DNA from: an uncultured Pelagibacteraceae bacterium
Lineage (GTDB): Bacteria; Pseudomonadota; Alphaproteobacteria; Pelagibacterales; Pelagibacteraceae
Direction: 5' to 3'
DNA length: 36,355 bases
Assembly (NCBI GenBank): GCA_902590365.1
Contig: CACIWJ010000003.1
Location: 1-36,355, forward strand
Shown piece by piece: positions 1 through 8,525 of this stretch (its first letter is position 1; each line of letters opens with the position of its first letter). Under the pieces are notes generated by a model. The model did not search any database. It saw only the letters and a program-made list of their open reading frames with translations, and was not told where the DNA came from. A program made the translations under genes and the position numbers.

Positions 1-141
1 AGAGCTTCTTCAAACAAGCCGTCACTTGTAGTTGTTACTGAAAGCCCTACATCAGACAAAAGAAAAAAAGAAATTTTTAATTTTATAGATAATTTATTGA
101 AAAAATCTGGAAAAATTGGCGAGTACGACCAAAAAATTTAA
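1..141 (+). CDS. 3' end of an unidentified gene (partial)
   Basis: An open frame runs from the left edge of the window to a TAA at 139-141, giving the last 46 residues of a protein whose start lies outside. The tail contains a short hydrophobic strand (SLVVVTESP) and then a charged, probably helical, end rich in Lys. I do not recognise the family, and this fragment is too short to infer a function. The next gene on the minus strand ends only 7 nt away, so the two genes converge with no room for a separate terminator. Confidence 0.6.
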   Translation, partial: RASSNKPSLVVVTESPTSDKRKKEIFNFIDNLLKKSGKIGEYDQKI

Positions 142-148
142 TTTATAA

Positions 149-982
149 TTAAATATTAAGATATCTATATAAAAAGATAGTTCCAACTACATATAGAAAA
201 ATTCCAAAAAATCTCTGTAATTTTGATTTATCAAGTTTATGAACTGTATTTGCTCCTATTCTCGCCATGAACATTGTTATTGGTATAAATATTAAAAACG
301 CAGGTATATTTATAAATCCTACACTTAATGGCAAATCAGCTTTTAAAAATGAACCAGTTATTAAAAAACCTAATGCACCAAATAAAGAAATTACTGAACC
401 AATAGCAGCTGCACTACCTATAGCTTTATTAATTGGATAGCCAAAATATTTTAAAATAGGAACATTCATAATTGCTCCTCCTATCCCCATAGTAGATGAA
501 ACGAATCCTGAAACAAAACCAAGTATAATCCTTGGAATTAGATTAAAATTCACTTTAAAATTATCTGTTTTATCTTTAATGTTTAATAAATAAGCTCCAC
601 ACAAATAAACGATTGTAGTAAAAAACAGCAAAAGAGATTTGGTATGCAAAATAGCAGCAAAAATAGTTCCTGATAGTACACCTATTATTACAAAAATTGC
701 ATAATTTTTGATCACACCAAAATCAACTGATCCATTTTTTTTATGAGTTAGAACAGAAATTATAGAGGTAGGAACGATTATTGAAAATGAAGTTCCAACA
801 GCTAAGTGCATCAAGTACTCTTGGTTTATGTTTAAACTTTCAAAGATAAAAAATAGAAAAGGAACAGTAATAAGTCCTCCACCAATTCCAAACAATCCAG
901 CAAGAAAACCAACTGGAAAAGCAGTTAGCACCATGAGTAATATAAAGAATGAATATTCGTTTGATAAAATTAAATTAATCAA
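149..982 (-). CDS. TauE/SafE-family membrane permease
   Basis: A 277-residue, very hydrophobic protein of the TauE/SafE (DUF81) family, whose members are inner-membrane permeases implicated in export of sulfite, sulfoacetate or other small organosulfur anions. The family's internal duplication is visible: a glycine-rich FGIGGG motif at residues 31-36 in the first half and MGIGGA at 165-170 in the second, each embedded in predicted membrane helices. Length is normal for the family. Its start codon overlaps the 3' end of dusA by 8 nt, so it is probably translated from the rpoZ-dusA transcript. The substrate cannot be told from sequence; nothing nearby belongs to sulfonate metabolism. Confidence 0.85.
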   Translation of the reverse strand: MINLILSNEYSFFILLMVLTAFPVGFLAGLFGIGGGLITVPFLFFIFESLNINQEYLMHLAVGTSFSIIVPTSIISVLTHKKNGSVDFGVIKNYAIFVIIGVLSGTIFAAILHTKSLLLFFTTIVYLCGAYLLNIKDKTDNFKVNFNLIPRIILGFVSGFVSSTMGIGGAIMNVPILKYFGYPINKAIGSAAAIGSVISLFGALGFLITGSFLKADLPLSVGFINIPAFLIFIPITMFMARIGANTVHKLDKSKLQRFFGIFLYVVGTIFLYRYLNI

Positions 983-1967
983 TTTGAGTCGCTGTATGTG
1001 CCTGAGGAGCTAATTTAACTTTATCCATAATATGGTCAATTTTTTTAACATCTGCATCTCTAACACACATATTTTCACTTAAATATCTTTTCCAGAAACT
1101 TGAACCTGTTTGTCCATGAAATAAACCTAGGGTATGTCTCATAATTTGATTCATTCTTGTTCCTTTTTTAATTTCGTCTTTAACATAAGGAACTAATTTT
1201 TTAATTATTTCTTCTCTTGAAAGAACATTTTTATTATTAAAAATTTCCTTTTCAATATCAGCTAAAATATAGGGTGAATGATAAATAGATCTTCCAAGCA
1301 TTACACCATCTACTTTATTCAAATGTTCTTTTATTTGATTAGTTGATGTTATGCCGCCATTAATGATTATTTCTAAGTCCCTAAAATCTTTTTTTAAATT
1401 ATAAACCATTTCATACTTTAATGGTGGAATATTTAAATTTTGTTTTGGGGTAAATTTTCCTAACACTGCTTTTCTTGCATGTATAATAAATGTTTTAACA
1501 CCAGTAGATTTTAAAAGATTTATAAAATTAAAAAGACTTTCATAATCTTCTACATCATTGTAACCAATTCTTGTTTTAACAGTTACAGGTAATTTTGTTT
1601 TGGCTTGCATTTCATTTAAACATTCGGCAACTAGGTTTGGTTCTTTAATTAAGCAAGCTCCAAATTTATTTTTTTCGACTTTTTTACTTGGGCAGCCTAG
1701 ATTTAAATTTATTTCATCATAACCAAATTCTTCTCCTACTCTTGCTGCATTAGCTAACAATTTTGGTGAAGAACCACCTAATTGTAAGGCAACTGGTTTT
1801 TCATTTATATTAAACGACAGTAGTTTATTTTTATCACCTCTATCAATTGCTTCTGAAACAATCATCTCAGTGTATAGCAAGACATTTTTGCTAATTAATC
1901 TTAAAAAATACCTTTCATGCTTATCAGTGCAGTCCATCATAGGAGCAACTGAAACTTTTCTATTCAT
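975..1967 (-). CDS. dusA: tRNA-dihydrouridine synthase A
   Basis: A 330-residue FMN-dependent enzyme that reduces uridine to dihydrouridine in the D-loop of tRNAs, using NADPH. The N-terminus (VSVAPMMDCTD, residues 5-15) is the TIM-barrel opening typical of DusA. The GCPS motif at 91-94 supplies the catalytic cysteine (C92), followed by FGACL at 102-106. Length and these motifs fit DusA better than DusB or DusC. The gene lies 21 nt after rpoZ and overlaps the following TauE-like gene by 8 nt, so a co-transcribed group is likely. Nothing unusual was seen in the active-site motifs. Confidence 0.93.
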   Translation of the reverse strand: MNRKVSVAPMMDCTDKHERYFLRLISKNVLLYTEMIVSEAIDRGDKNKLLSFNINEKPVALQLGGSSPKLLANAARVGEEFGYDEINLNLGCPSKKVEKNKFGACLIKEPNLVAECLNEMQAKTKLPVTVKTRIGYNDVEDYESLFNFINLLKSTGVKTFIIHARKAVLGKFTPKQNLNIPPLKYEMVYNLKKDFRDLEIIINGGITSTNQIKEHLNKVDGVMLGRSIYHSPYILADIEKEIFNNKNVLSREEIIKKLVPYVKDEIKKGTRMNQIMRHTLGLFHGQTGSSFWKRYLSENMCVRDADVKKIDHIMDKVKLAPQAHTATQID

Positions 1968-1988
1968 ATTTAAGATTTTTATCTTATT

Positions 1989-2516
1989 TTATTGATTATT
2001 TACAGAGTCGTCTTCAGATTTTTCTAAATTTGTATTCTCTTCTTCTTTTAACTGTTCTATTGAAACGTCATTATTTTGTTCATCAGTGTCAGCTTTGATT
2101 TCTACCTGTTCATTTGTTTCATTTTTTAATTCTGCTAAATCATCTTTTGATACTTGAATTTTTTCAGGAATTTTTCTGGCTCTTTTTGAGGGTAATATTG
2201 GTGTACCACTTTTTGAAATTTCGCCTTTATATAAATTTTCAAAATCATCTCCAATTTCTTCATCTTCTGAAGATGTATCGTCTATTTGTTCTACATGTTT
2301 TCTTAACTTGTAAATGGCACTTTCAATTAATTCTGGAACTTTTATATTTTCTTGTGCAATCTCCCTTAAAGAAATGACAGTATTTTTATCATTATCAGCA
2401 CTTACAGTTGGTTCAACACCTGCATTTAGTTGAGTAGTTCTCTCTTTTGCTACTAAAACCAACTCATATGGACTTTCAACTTTATCAATACAATCTTCAA
2501 CAGTTACTCTGGCCAT
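1989..2516 (-). CDS. rpoZ: RNA polymerase omega subunit with long acidic C-terminal extension
   Basis: Residues 1 to about 75 match the omega subunit, including the opening MARVTVEDC and the [12 protein letters not shown] segment near 43-55. Omega helps fold and latch the beta' subunit of RNA polymerase. The typical bacterial protein is about 70-110 residues; this one is 175. The extra half is low-complexity and strongly acidic (many Glu, Asp, Asn and Gln, with a short basic patch around RARK), and is probably disordered. Its role is not evident. The start is fixed by the conserved MARVT. The gene sits 36 nt downstream of the MFS gene and 21 nt upstream of dusA on the same strand. Confidence 0.93.
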   Translation of the reverse strand: MARVTVEDCIDKVESPYELVLVAKERTTQLNAGVEPTVSADNDKNTVISLREIAQENIKVPELIESAIYKLRKHVEQIDDTSSEDEEIGDDFENLYKGEISKSGTPILPSKRARKIPEKIQVSKDDLAELKNETNEQVEIKADTDEQNNDVSIEQLKEEENTNLEKSEDDSVNNQ

Positions 2517-2552
2517 GCGAGGTATTTATACCTGTGAAAATTTAAAATCAAG

Positions 2553-3767
2553 CTATTTTTGCTGATATATAGGATTTAATTTTCCTTTAATTATAAACAA
2601 CATTACTATCGATATAAAAATGTAGGTTCCAGATATAATAGATATATTTTCAATAGTTAAACCCATATCAATTAAAATCCCAAATAATGCAGTTCCAAAA
2701 GCAGTTGCAAAAACCATTAAAGCAGTAGTTAAAGCTTTGATTGATCCAATGTGTTTTACACCATAAATTTCAGCCCATGTTGAGGATCCAAGTACGTTAG
2801 CTAATCCATTTGAAATACCAATTAAACCTAAAAAGAAAAAAGATGAAATAGGATTTTTAAAATAGAACAATACAACAGCAGATAATAGAAGAGGAATATT
2901 CATATAAACTAAAAGCTTTCTACTGGTAAATTTGTCAATCAAAAAACCTGATACAAATAAAGTTATTACAGAGGCGATAGAATAAACCATGAATGATTGT
3001 GCAATTATGTATGGTCCCCATCCTTTTGAAGAAAGAATAAAAGATTGATAAACAAATACACCAGTTGCAATCCAAGGCATAGCAAGCATGTTCATACAAA
3101 TAATATAAAACCTATAGTCTTTTAAAACTTCTAACCTGTTCCAATTTTTTATATTTTTTTCTTTTGTTTCATTTACAGATAATTCCTCTCTAGAATCAAA
3201 GTTAAGATTTTTTATTAAAATAAAAGATAAAATTGGTAAGAAAAGTAAAATTAAAATAGATATATAAAACCAAATATCTCTCCAATCAATTATGGTTAAT
3301 AAATAAATGATCAACACAGGTAAAATAAATTCTGCAGTAGATAAACCAAACCATCCTGTGCTTAAGGCTTTACCTCTAGACTTTGTAAAAAAGCGTGAGA
3401 TAGTTGTTGTTGCAGTATGAGACATCATTCCTTGGCCTGAAAATCTCATTAAAAAAATTGCAATAAATAGAATTGTTACAGACGAAATTTTTGAAAAAAA
3501 GAAACTAGAAAAAGATAAAAGCAAAGTAACAAAAAATGCAAATTTAAAAATATTAATATCATCTATTTTTTTACCTACCCAGATAAGTAAAAAACTACTT
3601 AATAAAGTTGCCGATGCATAGATTGTGCCAAATTGTCCATGTGTAATGGACAGTTCATTTCTTATACTAGTGTTAAAGATTCCTAAAAAAAAACTCTGTC
3701 CAAAACTAGAAAAAAATGTAAAGATAAAACCAAATATAATTACTTTTAAACTTAATTTATTAAACAT
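2553..3767 (-). CDS. Major facilitator superfamily transporter
   Basis: A 404-residue protein built almost entirely of hydrophobic segments separated by short charged loops, consistent with the 12-helix MFS fold. A charged cytoplasmic loop between helices 2 and 3 (GKKIDDINIFK, about residues 65-75) sits where the family signature loop lies, and a longer hydrophilic loop near the middle (around 193-212) separates the two six-helix halves. Such proteins move small solutes by proton- or solute-coupled exchange; the substrate is unknown. The start codon is only 5 nt from the start of the divergent dehydrogenase, so its promoter must lie inside that gene. It may lead the rpoZ-dusA group. Confidence 0.85.
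   Translation of the reverse strand: MFNKLSLKVIIFGFIFTFFSSFGQSFFLGIFNTSIRNELSITHGQFGTIYASATLLSSFLLIWVGKKIDDINIFKFAFFVTLLLSFSSFFFSKISSVTILFIAIFLMRFSGQGMMSHTATTTISRFFTKSRGKALSTGWFGLSTAEFILPVLIIYLLTIIDWRDIWFYISILILLFLPILSFILIKNLNFDSREELSVNETKEKNIKNWNRLEVLKDYRFYIICMNMLAMPWIATGVFVYQSFILSSKGWGPYIIAQSFMVYSIASVITLFVSGFLIDKFTSRKLLVYMNIPLLLSAVVLFYFKNPISSFFFLGLIGISNGLANVLGSSTWAEIYGVKHIGSIKALTTALMVFATAFGTALFGILIDMGLTIENISIISGTYIFISIVMLFIIKGKLNPIYQQK
3735..3740 (+). promoter_or_regulatory. Candidate -10 element for the 3773 dehydrogenase
   Basis: A perfect TATAAT lies 32 nt before the ATG at 3773. It falls inside the coding sequence of the divergent MFS gene, where any promoter must lie because the two start codons are 5 nt apart. 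No convincing -35 hexamer is seen at the expected spacing, and such hexamers are common by chance in DNA this AT-rich, so the call is tentative. Confidence 0.3.
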
Positions 3768-3772
3768 TTTTT

Positions 3773-4642
3773 ATGTCTTGTAACGTTGCTTTTATCGGTC
3801 TTGGTGTCATGGGTTATCCAATGGCAGGATATATATCAAAAGCTGGACACAATGTAACTGTTTATAATCGTACAACAACTAAAGCAGACAAATGGCTAAC
3901 TGAATACAAAGGTAAACTAGCAAAAACTCCAGCTGATGCTGCTAAAGATGCTGAGTATATTTTTACCTGTGTTGGAAATGATAATGATTTAAGAGAAGTA
4001 ACCTTTGGTGATAACGGAGCTTTTAAAACAATTAAGAAAGGTGCTATTTATATAGATAACACAACAGCTTCAGCAACGATTGCAAGAGAAATTTATGAAT
4101 ACGCTAAGAAAAATGGTTTTGGTGCTTTAGATGCTCCAGTATCTGGTGGTCAAGCCGGTGCAGAAAATGGTGCATTAACTGTTATGATTGGTGGTGATCA
4201 AGCAGACTTTGACAAAGCAAAAGATAAAATTGATTGCTACAGCAAAAAAATGAAATTACTTGGAAAAGCTGGCAATGGTCAATTAGCAAAAATGGTTAAC
4301 CAAATCTGTATAGGTGGTCTTGTTCAAGCATTGTCAGAAGGTATTAACTTTGGCTTAAAAGCTGGATTAAATATGGAAGATGTTATTGAAGTAATATCTA
4401 AAGGAGCAGCTCAATCATGGCAGATGGAAAATAGATATAAAACAATGATTGATGATAAGTTCGAATTTGGTTTCGCGGTAGATTGGATGAGAAAAGATTT
4501 AAAAATTGCACTAGATGAAGCAAAAAAAAATAACTCATTGCTACCTATAACAGAAATTGTTGACCAATATTATGGTGATGTTCAAAAACTTGGCGGAAGT
4601 AGATGGGACACATCAAGTTTAATTAGAAGATTAAGGAAATAA
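3773..4642 (+). CDS. 3-hydroxyisobutyrate dehydrogenase-family NAD(P) reductase
   Basis: A 289-residue beta-hydroxyacid dehydrogenase (3-hydroxyisobutyrate / tartronate semialdehyde reductase type). All family landmarks are visible: the Rossmann motif GLGVMGYPMA at 9-18 for NAD(P), the substrate loop DAPVSGG at 120-126, and the catalytic region GNGQLAKMVNQ with lysine K173 and N176. These enzymes oxidise 3-hydroxyisobutyrate (valine breakdown) or reduce tartronate semialdehyde to glycerate. The motifs do not separate the two, and the neighbours (a PPOX-like protein and an amine oxidase) do not decide it. The start is fixed by the usual 5-10 residues before the Rossmann motif. Confidence 0.88.
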   Translation: MSCNVAFIGLGVMGYPMAGYISKAGHNVTVYNRTTTKADKWLTEYKGKLAKTPADAAKDAEYIFTCVGNDNDLREVTFGDNGAFKTIKKGAIYIDNTTASATIAREIYEYAKKNGFGALDAPVSGGQAGAENGALTVMIGGDQADFDKAKDKIDCYSKKMKLLGKAGNGQLAKMVNQICIGGLVQALSEGINFGLKAGLNMEDVIEVISKGAAQSWQMENRYKTMIDDKFEFGFAVDWMRKDLKIALDEAKKNNSLLPITEIVDQYYGDVQKLGGSRWDTSSLIRRLRK

Positions 4643-4648
4643 CACTGT

Positions 4649-5248
4649 ATGCAACCAGCATACTATGAAGATTTCAGTGAAATCAAAAAAAAGATTTGGT
4701 TAATGCTTGATGATGCAGTGACTAACAGAGGTTCTCAATTTAGAATACCGACATTCATTTGTGGTGATCAATCTAGTTTCGATGGAAGAATTGTAGTTCT
4801 TAGAAAATCTGATCAAAAAAATAGCTTAGTTCAATTTCATAGCGATATAAGATCTGATAAAATTGAAAAATTAAAAAAAAATCCAAATGCTGCAATGCTT
4901 TTTTATGATAAAGAAGAAAAGATCCAAGTCAGATTAAAAGTTGAATGCACAGTGAACCACAATAATGATGTAACAAAAGAATCTTGGTCTAAAACTCAAC
5001 ATATTAGTAGAAAATGTTATTTAGTTGATAATGGCCCAGGTACAGAGTCTGATATTCCAACTTCAGGATTAAAACCTGAATTAGATAATTTTGAATTTAC
5101 TATGGAGCAAAGTGAAGAAGGCTATAAAAACTTTACTGTGATCCAGTGTAAAGTAAAATCTATTGAATGGCTTTATTTAGCTGCCAAAGGTCATCGAAGA
5201 GCTAGATTTAATTTAGAAACAAATAAAGATACTTGGTTAGTTCCTTAA
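4649..5248 (+). CDS. Pyridoxamine-5'-phosphate-oxidase-like flavin-binding protein
   Basis: A 199-residue protein resembling the PNPOx-like split-barrel flavoprotein family. Visible family features are the strand pair R.VVLR with SLVQFHSDIRSDK (about residues 47-71), the loop KLKKNPNAAMLFYD typical of this fold, and the C-terminal R-containing segment ending in TWLVP. Members bind FMN, or sometimes F420 or heme, and oxidise pyridoxamine phosphate or reduce other substrates. It is shorter and less canonical than PdxH, so I do not assign the vitamin B6 reaction. It follows the dehydrogenase by 6 nt and is probably co-transcribed. Its stop is 1 nt from the stop of the convergent amine oxidase gene. 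Confidence 0.75.
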   Translation: MQPAYYEDFSEIKKKIWLMLDDAVTNRGSQFRIPTFICGDQSSFDGRIVVLRKSDQKNSLVQFHSDIRSDKIEKLKKNPNAAMLFYDKEEKIQVRLKVECTVNHNNDVTKESWSKTQHISRKCYLVDNGPGTESDIPTSGLKPELDNFEFTMEQSEEGYKNFTVIQCKVKSIEWLYLAAKGHRRARFNLETNKDTWLVP

Positions 5249-5249
5249 T

Positions 5250-6596
5250 TTAATCTAATGCATCTGATATGAAAACATCAGTTGCAGCTCTTATTCCGCT
5301 TCTATTAGCGCCATGAACTGTTCCATATGCACCGGCGGTTGCTTCTCCAGCAAAAAAAATTCTATCTCCTACAGGTCTTTTTAATCTAGGTCTTAATGAT
5401 GATTTTCCTGGTTTTGCGCCAGAATAAGCTCCTAAAGTAAATGGATTTTTATTCCATCCTGTAGCTAAAGCTTTTACAAAATATTTATCATAAAATTTTG
5501 AACCAAAATTTGATTTAAGTTGGTTTACCACAAAATCAATCATTGCTTGGCTTCCTTCATTTTCTAAATTTCTTGAAAATTCTCCATTAAGAGCAAAAAG
5601 ACATAAATTTGTTCCACCCATTCTAAGAAGACCATAACCAATACCCTCAGGTGATTTTGCACCGTTACTGTTAATTTTAGAATAAAAATTAGTATCTTTT
5701 TTAAATTGGCCAACAAATCTTTTTTTTAATTCCAATATTACTCGATTAGAAGTTCCCATAGTTATTCCCTCAAAAGCTTCATATTTTCTTTGAGGCAAGG
5801 CTGGTGTAAATTTAATTTTTTCCGCTCTTAAAACACCAACAGAAGTGGTCACAATACATGCTTTTGTATTTATTGTTCCTTTATTGGTTACAATTTGTAC
5901 TCCTTTGCCACCCCATTTTATTTCACTTACAATTGTATTTAAATCAACTGGTACATCTTTTCTATAATAAGCTAGCAATGTTCCATATCCTTCTCTACAA
6001 AGTGCATTTCCACTTTCCCAATAATTATCTTCATAGTTAAGACTATCGTCAGCTACAGAAAGATTATCAAAATCTCTCGCAGTAATTGCTGCGTGAGCTG
6101 TATCAAACCAACTGTTTTTTTTTGTACCTTCTGGAATTAAGTCCATCAGTGGAACATCTGTGCCACCATCTGAATAAATATTTTTAATTTTTTTGTATAT
6201 ATTCCAAAACTCATTTCCACTTATTTTACTTTTTCCATCATAAACAACTGAAGTAGATGGTTCTTTATATATCTTAAATTTATCTTTATTCTCTTTTCCA
6301 AATTTATAAAGTTCATTACCTTTTCTAGCATGTAGCCAATGAGCACCATGATCAGCAGGCAAACCAAATGTAGTCATATCAGTGTAACATCTGCCTCCAA
6401 TTCTATTCATGCCTTCAATACATAAAACTGGTATATTTCTTCTCATTAATTCAGCGGTTGCAGCTAAACCTGCTGATCCAGCGCCAATAACAACAACATC
6501 AGGATTTGATTGTGCAAAAGAAATAACTGGTAAAGTAGCTAGGGCCAAACCTGATAAAGATTTTTTTAAAAACTGTCTTCTTCCTATTAACTTCAT
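5250..6596 (-). CDS. Tat-exported FAD-dependent amine oxidase
   Basis: A 448-residue flavin monoamine oxidase-family protein. Residues 1 to about 29 form a twin-arginine signal (GRRQFLKK then a hydrophobic stretch ending ISFAQS), so the folded FAD enzyme should be exported to the periplasm. The FAD dinucleotide motif VIGAGSAGLAA is at 36-46, followed by the IGGRCYT segment. The C-terminal FAD motif (FFAGEATAGAYGTVHGA) completes the fold. Related enzymes oxidise primary or polyamines or amino acids to imines, releasing peroxide and ammonia. The substrate is unknown; a polyamine is possible given the spermidine genes elsewhere, but that is only a guess. It lies 23 nt downstream of the methyltransferase at 6620. 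Confidence 0.88.
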   Translation of the reverse strand: MKLIGRRQFLKKSLSGLALATLPVISFAQSNPDVVVIGAGSAGLAATAELMRRNIPVLCIEGMNRIGGRCYTDMTTFGLPADHGAHWLHARKGNELYKFGKENKDKFKIYKEPSTSVVYDGKSKISGNEFWNIYKKIKNIYSDGGTDVPLMDLIPEGTKKNSWFDTAHAAITARDFDNLSVADDSLNYEDNYWESGNALCREGYGTLLAYYRKDVPVDLNTIVSEIKWGGKGVQIVTNKGTINTKACIVTTSVGVLRAEKIKFTPALPQRKYEAFEGITMGTSNRVILELKKRFVGQFKKDTNFYSKINSNGAKSPEGIGYGLLRMGGTNLCLFALNGEFSRNLENEGSQAMIDFVVNQLKSNFGSKFYDKYFVKALATGWNKNPFTLGAYSGAKPGKSSLRPRLKRPVGDRIFFAGEATAGAYGTVHGANRSGIRAATDVFISDALD

Positions 6597-6619
6597 TAAT
6601 AAATTAGGCTATCCTTTTT

Positions 6620-7432
6620 TTAAATTCTAAGCAATAGGATTTTTTTAATAGTGTGGAATACAAAAAGCAACAAAGTATAAATTTTATAAATAATTTTGTA
6701 TTTTAAAAAATACTTAAATTTTTTACCTGTTCTATTTGATTTTTCTAAATATTTCATATCCTCATAAGAATGGTTTATGACTTCTTTACTAGCTATATTA
6801 TTATTACCTTTTCTTATAAAAACCATGTTGTGATAAAAAGAAATATTTGTAATCTTTGAGTCATATTTTTTCTTTAAGTAAAATGGATTAGCAATTTCTT
6901 GATAGTTTAAGCTATCTGTTAAATTTTTAAAAAAATTCATATGTGAATTTGAATATTTTAAATCGAATGGATTACCACCAAAAAAATGGTTGTAGCTAGT
7001 CTGCATATCTTCAACAATATACAATCCATTATCCTTTAAGGCTGGAAAAAGTAGCTCAAAGCTTTTTTTAACATCTTTAGAAATATGACTGCCATCATCA
7101 ATTATAATATCAAAATCAGTATATTTTTTTATAATTTCTTCAATAAACTGTTTATCGCTTTGAGATCCTTGATGTACTTCTATATTTTTTCTATCTAACT
7201 TTTTTTCTACTATATCTATTTTATGTATATCTATTCCTATAATTTGAGAATTTTCAAAGTAATCAGACCAAGTTAATAATGATTTTCCATCTGCAATTCC
7301 AATTTCTAAAATTTTAAGTTTTTTATCTTTAATTTGATTAAAATAACTTTCATATATTTCTATATAACCATGTTCTAGTTTGTCTGTTTTATATATAGAT
7401 GAAATATTTTTAAGATCTTTATGATTACCCAT
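6620..7432 (-). CDS. SAM-dependent methyltransferase (macrocin O-methyltransferase-like)
   Basis: A 270-residue class I methyltransferase. Motif I (ILEIGIADGKS, residues 41-51) binds S-adenosylmethionine, the acidic GIDIH follows at 66-70, and the IDDGSH motif at 111-116 is typical of the demethylmacrocin/cephalosporin-hydroxylase-like group, which often acts on sugars in polysaccharides or glycosides. The last 30 residues are strongly basic and hydrophobic (alternating Lys/Tyr/Ile with TLLLFVF), suggesting attachment to the membrane. It is 3 nt after the gamma-carbonic-anhydrase-like gene and so probably translated with it. The target is not known. Confidence 0.8.
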   Translation of the reverse strand: MGNHKDLKNISSIYKTDKLEHGYIEIYESYFNQIKDKKLKILEIGIADGKSLLTWSDYFENSQIIGIDIHKIDIVEKKLDRKNIEVHQGSQSDKQFIEEIIKKYTDFDIIIDDGSHISKDVKKSFELLFPALKDNGLYIVEDMQTSYNHFFGGNPFDLKYSNSHMNFFKNLTDSLNYQEIANPFYLKKKYDSKITNISFYHNMVFIRKGNNNIASKEVINHSYEDMKYLEKSNRTGKKFKYFLKYKIIYKIYTLLLFVFHTIKKILLLRI

Positions 7433-7435
7433 AAA

Positions 7436-7948
7436 TTAAAATATAGACTCGGAATATTTTTTCCAATTATTTTGATAGTGTATTGCGTTTTCAGTAATTG
7501 ATTTAACTTCTTCTTCAGTTACTTGTCTAATAACTTTTCCTGGTGCGCCTATAACTAAAGAATTGTCAGGTATTTCTTTATTTTCAGTTATAAGAGCTTT
7601 TGCACCAATAATGCAATTTTTTCCAATTTTAGCATTATTTAAAATTACTGCTCCAATTCCTATCAAAGTATTATCTCCAATAGTACAACCATGCAGCATT
7701 ACAAGGTGTCCAACTGTAACATTTTTTCCAACTTTTAAAGGGTAGCCGGGATCAGTATGCAGCACGCTACCATCTTGAATATTAGAGCCTTCTCCTACTG
7801 AGATATTTTCGATATCACCTCTTAAAGTTGCATTAAACCAAATACTTGAATTTTTTTCCAAAGTAACGTCTCCAATTACAACAGCATTTGGAGCTACCCA
7901 ATTTTCGCCAGAGTTTTTTGGTTTTTTATCTTTTAAATCATAAAACAT
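7436..7948 (-). CDS. Gamma-carbonic anhydrase-family protein
   Basis: A 170-residue left-handed beta-helix protein made of hexapeptide repeats (patterns such as VIGDVT, ISVGEG, LKVGKN, CTIGDN and AKIGKN). It resembles the PaaY/YrdA gamma-carbonic-anhydrase group, which binds a metal between trimer subunits. The three ligand histidines are present at H64 (LHTD), H81 and H86 (GHLVMLHG). Some members hydrate CO2, while others are thioesterase-associated or inactive, so the activity is open. It is divergent from the thioredoxin-like gene with a 20-nt gap, leaving promoters squeezed into or overlapping coding DNA. Confidence 0.88.
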   Translation of the reverse strand: MFYDLKDKKPKNSGENWVAPNAVVIGDVTLEKNSSIWFNATLRGDIENISVGEGSNIQDGSVLHTDPGYPLKVGKNVTVGHLVMLHGCTIGDNTLIGIGAVILNNAKIGKNCIIGAKALITENKEIPDNSLVIGAPGKVIRQVTEEEVKSITENAIHYQNNWKKYSESIF

Positions 7949-7968
7949 AAAATATATATTGTTTTAAC

Positions 7969-8523
7969 ATGACACTTACAAAAACACCAATATGTGATTT
8001 CGGTAAAAAAGCCGAAAATTTTAAACTTAAATCTACAGTTAATAAAATTTTATCTCTAGAAGATATTAAAGGAAAAAAAGGAACTTTAATTATGTTTATT
8101 TGCAATCATTGTCCTTATGTAAAAGCAGTAATCCAAGATATTGTAAGTGATTGTAAAGAATTAGAAAAACATGGAATAAACTCAGTGGCAATTTGTTCAA
8201 ACGATGTAAAAAATTACCCAGAAGACTCCTTTGATAAAATGATTGAATTTTCAAAAAATCATAATTTTAGTTTTCCATATCTTCACGATGAAAGTCAGGA
8301 AGTTGCTAAGAAATATAGTGCAGTATGTACACCTGATTTTTTTGGATATAATGAAAAATTAGAACTTCAATACAGAGGAAGAATGAGAGAATTAAAAGAA
8401 TTAAAACCAGTTCGATCAGGTGATAGCGATCTCTTAACTGCTTTAAAAATGATATCAAAAACTGGCAATGGTCCAAAAGAACAAATCCCTAGCATGGGAT
8501 GTAATATTAAGTGGATTAATTAA
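7969..8523 (+). CDS. Thioredoxin-fold protein with CNHC motif
   Basis: A 184-residue thioredoxin/AhpC-TSA-fold protein. A redox-type CxxC is present as CNHCPYVKA with C45 and C48, and a later TPDFFGYN segment occupies the place of the cis-Pro loop. The order of elements (short N-terminal strand, LEDIKGKKG turn, then CxxC) matches a group of bacterial 'thioredoxin family' proteins of about 180-190 residues. No signal peptide is visible, so it is probably cytoplasmic. It likely reduces or oxidises disulfides, but its partner is unknown. It ends 2 nt before the glycosyltransferase gene. Confidence 0.82.
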   Translation: MTLTKTPICDFGKKAENFKLKSTVNKILSLEDIKGKKGTLIMFICNHCPYVKAVIQDIVSDCKELEKHGINSVAICSNDVKNYPEDSFDKMIEFSKNHNFSFPYLHDESQEVAKKYSAVCTPDFFGYNEKLELQYRGRMRELKELKPVRSGDSDLLTALKMISKTGNGPKEQIPSMGCNIKWIN

Positions 8524-8525
8524 AA

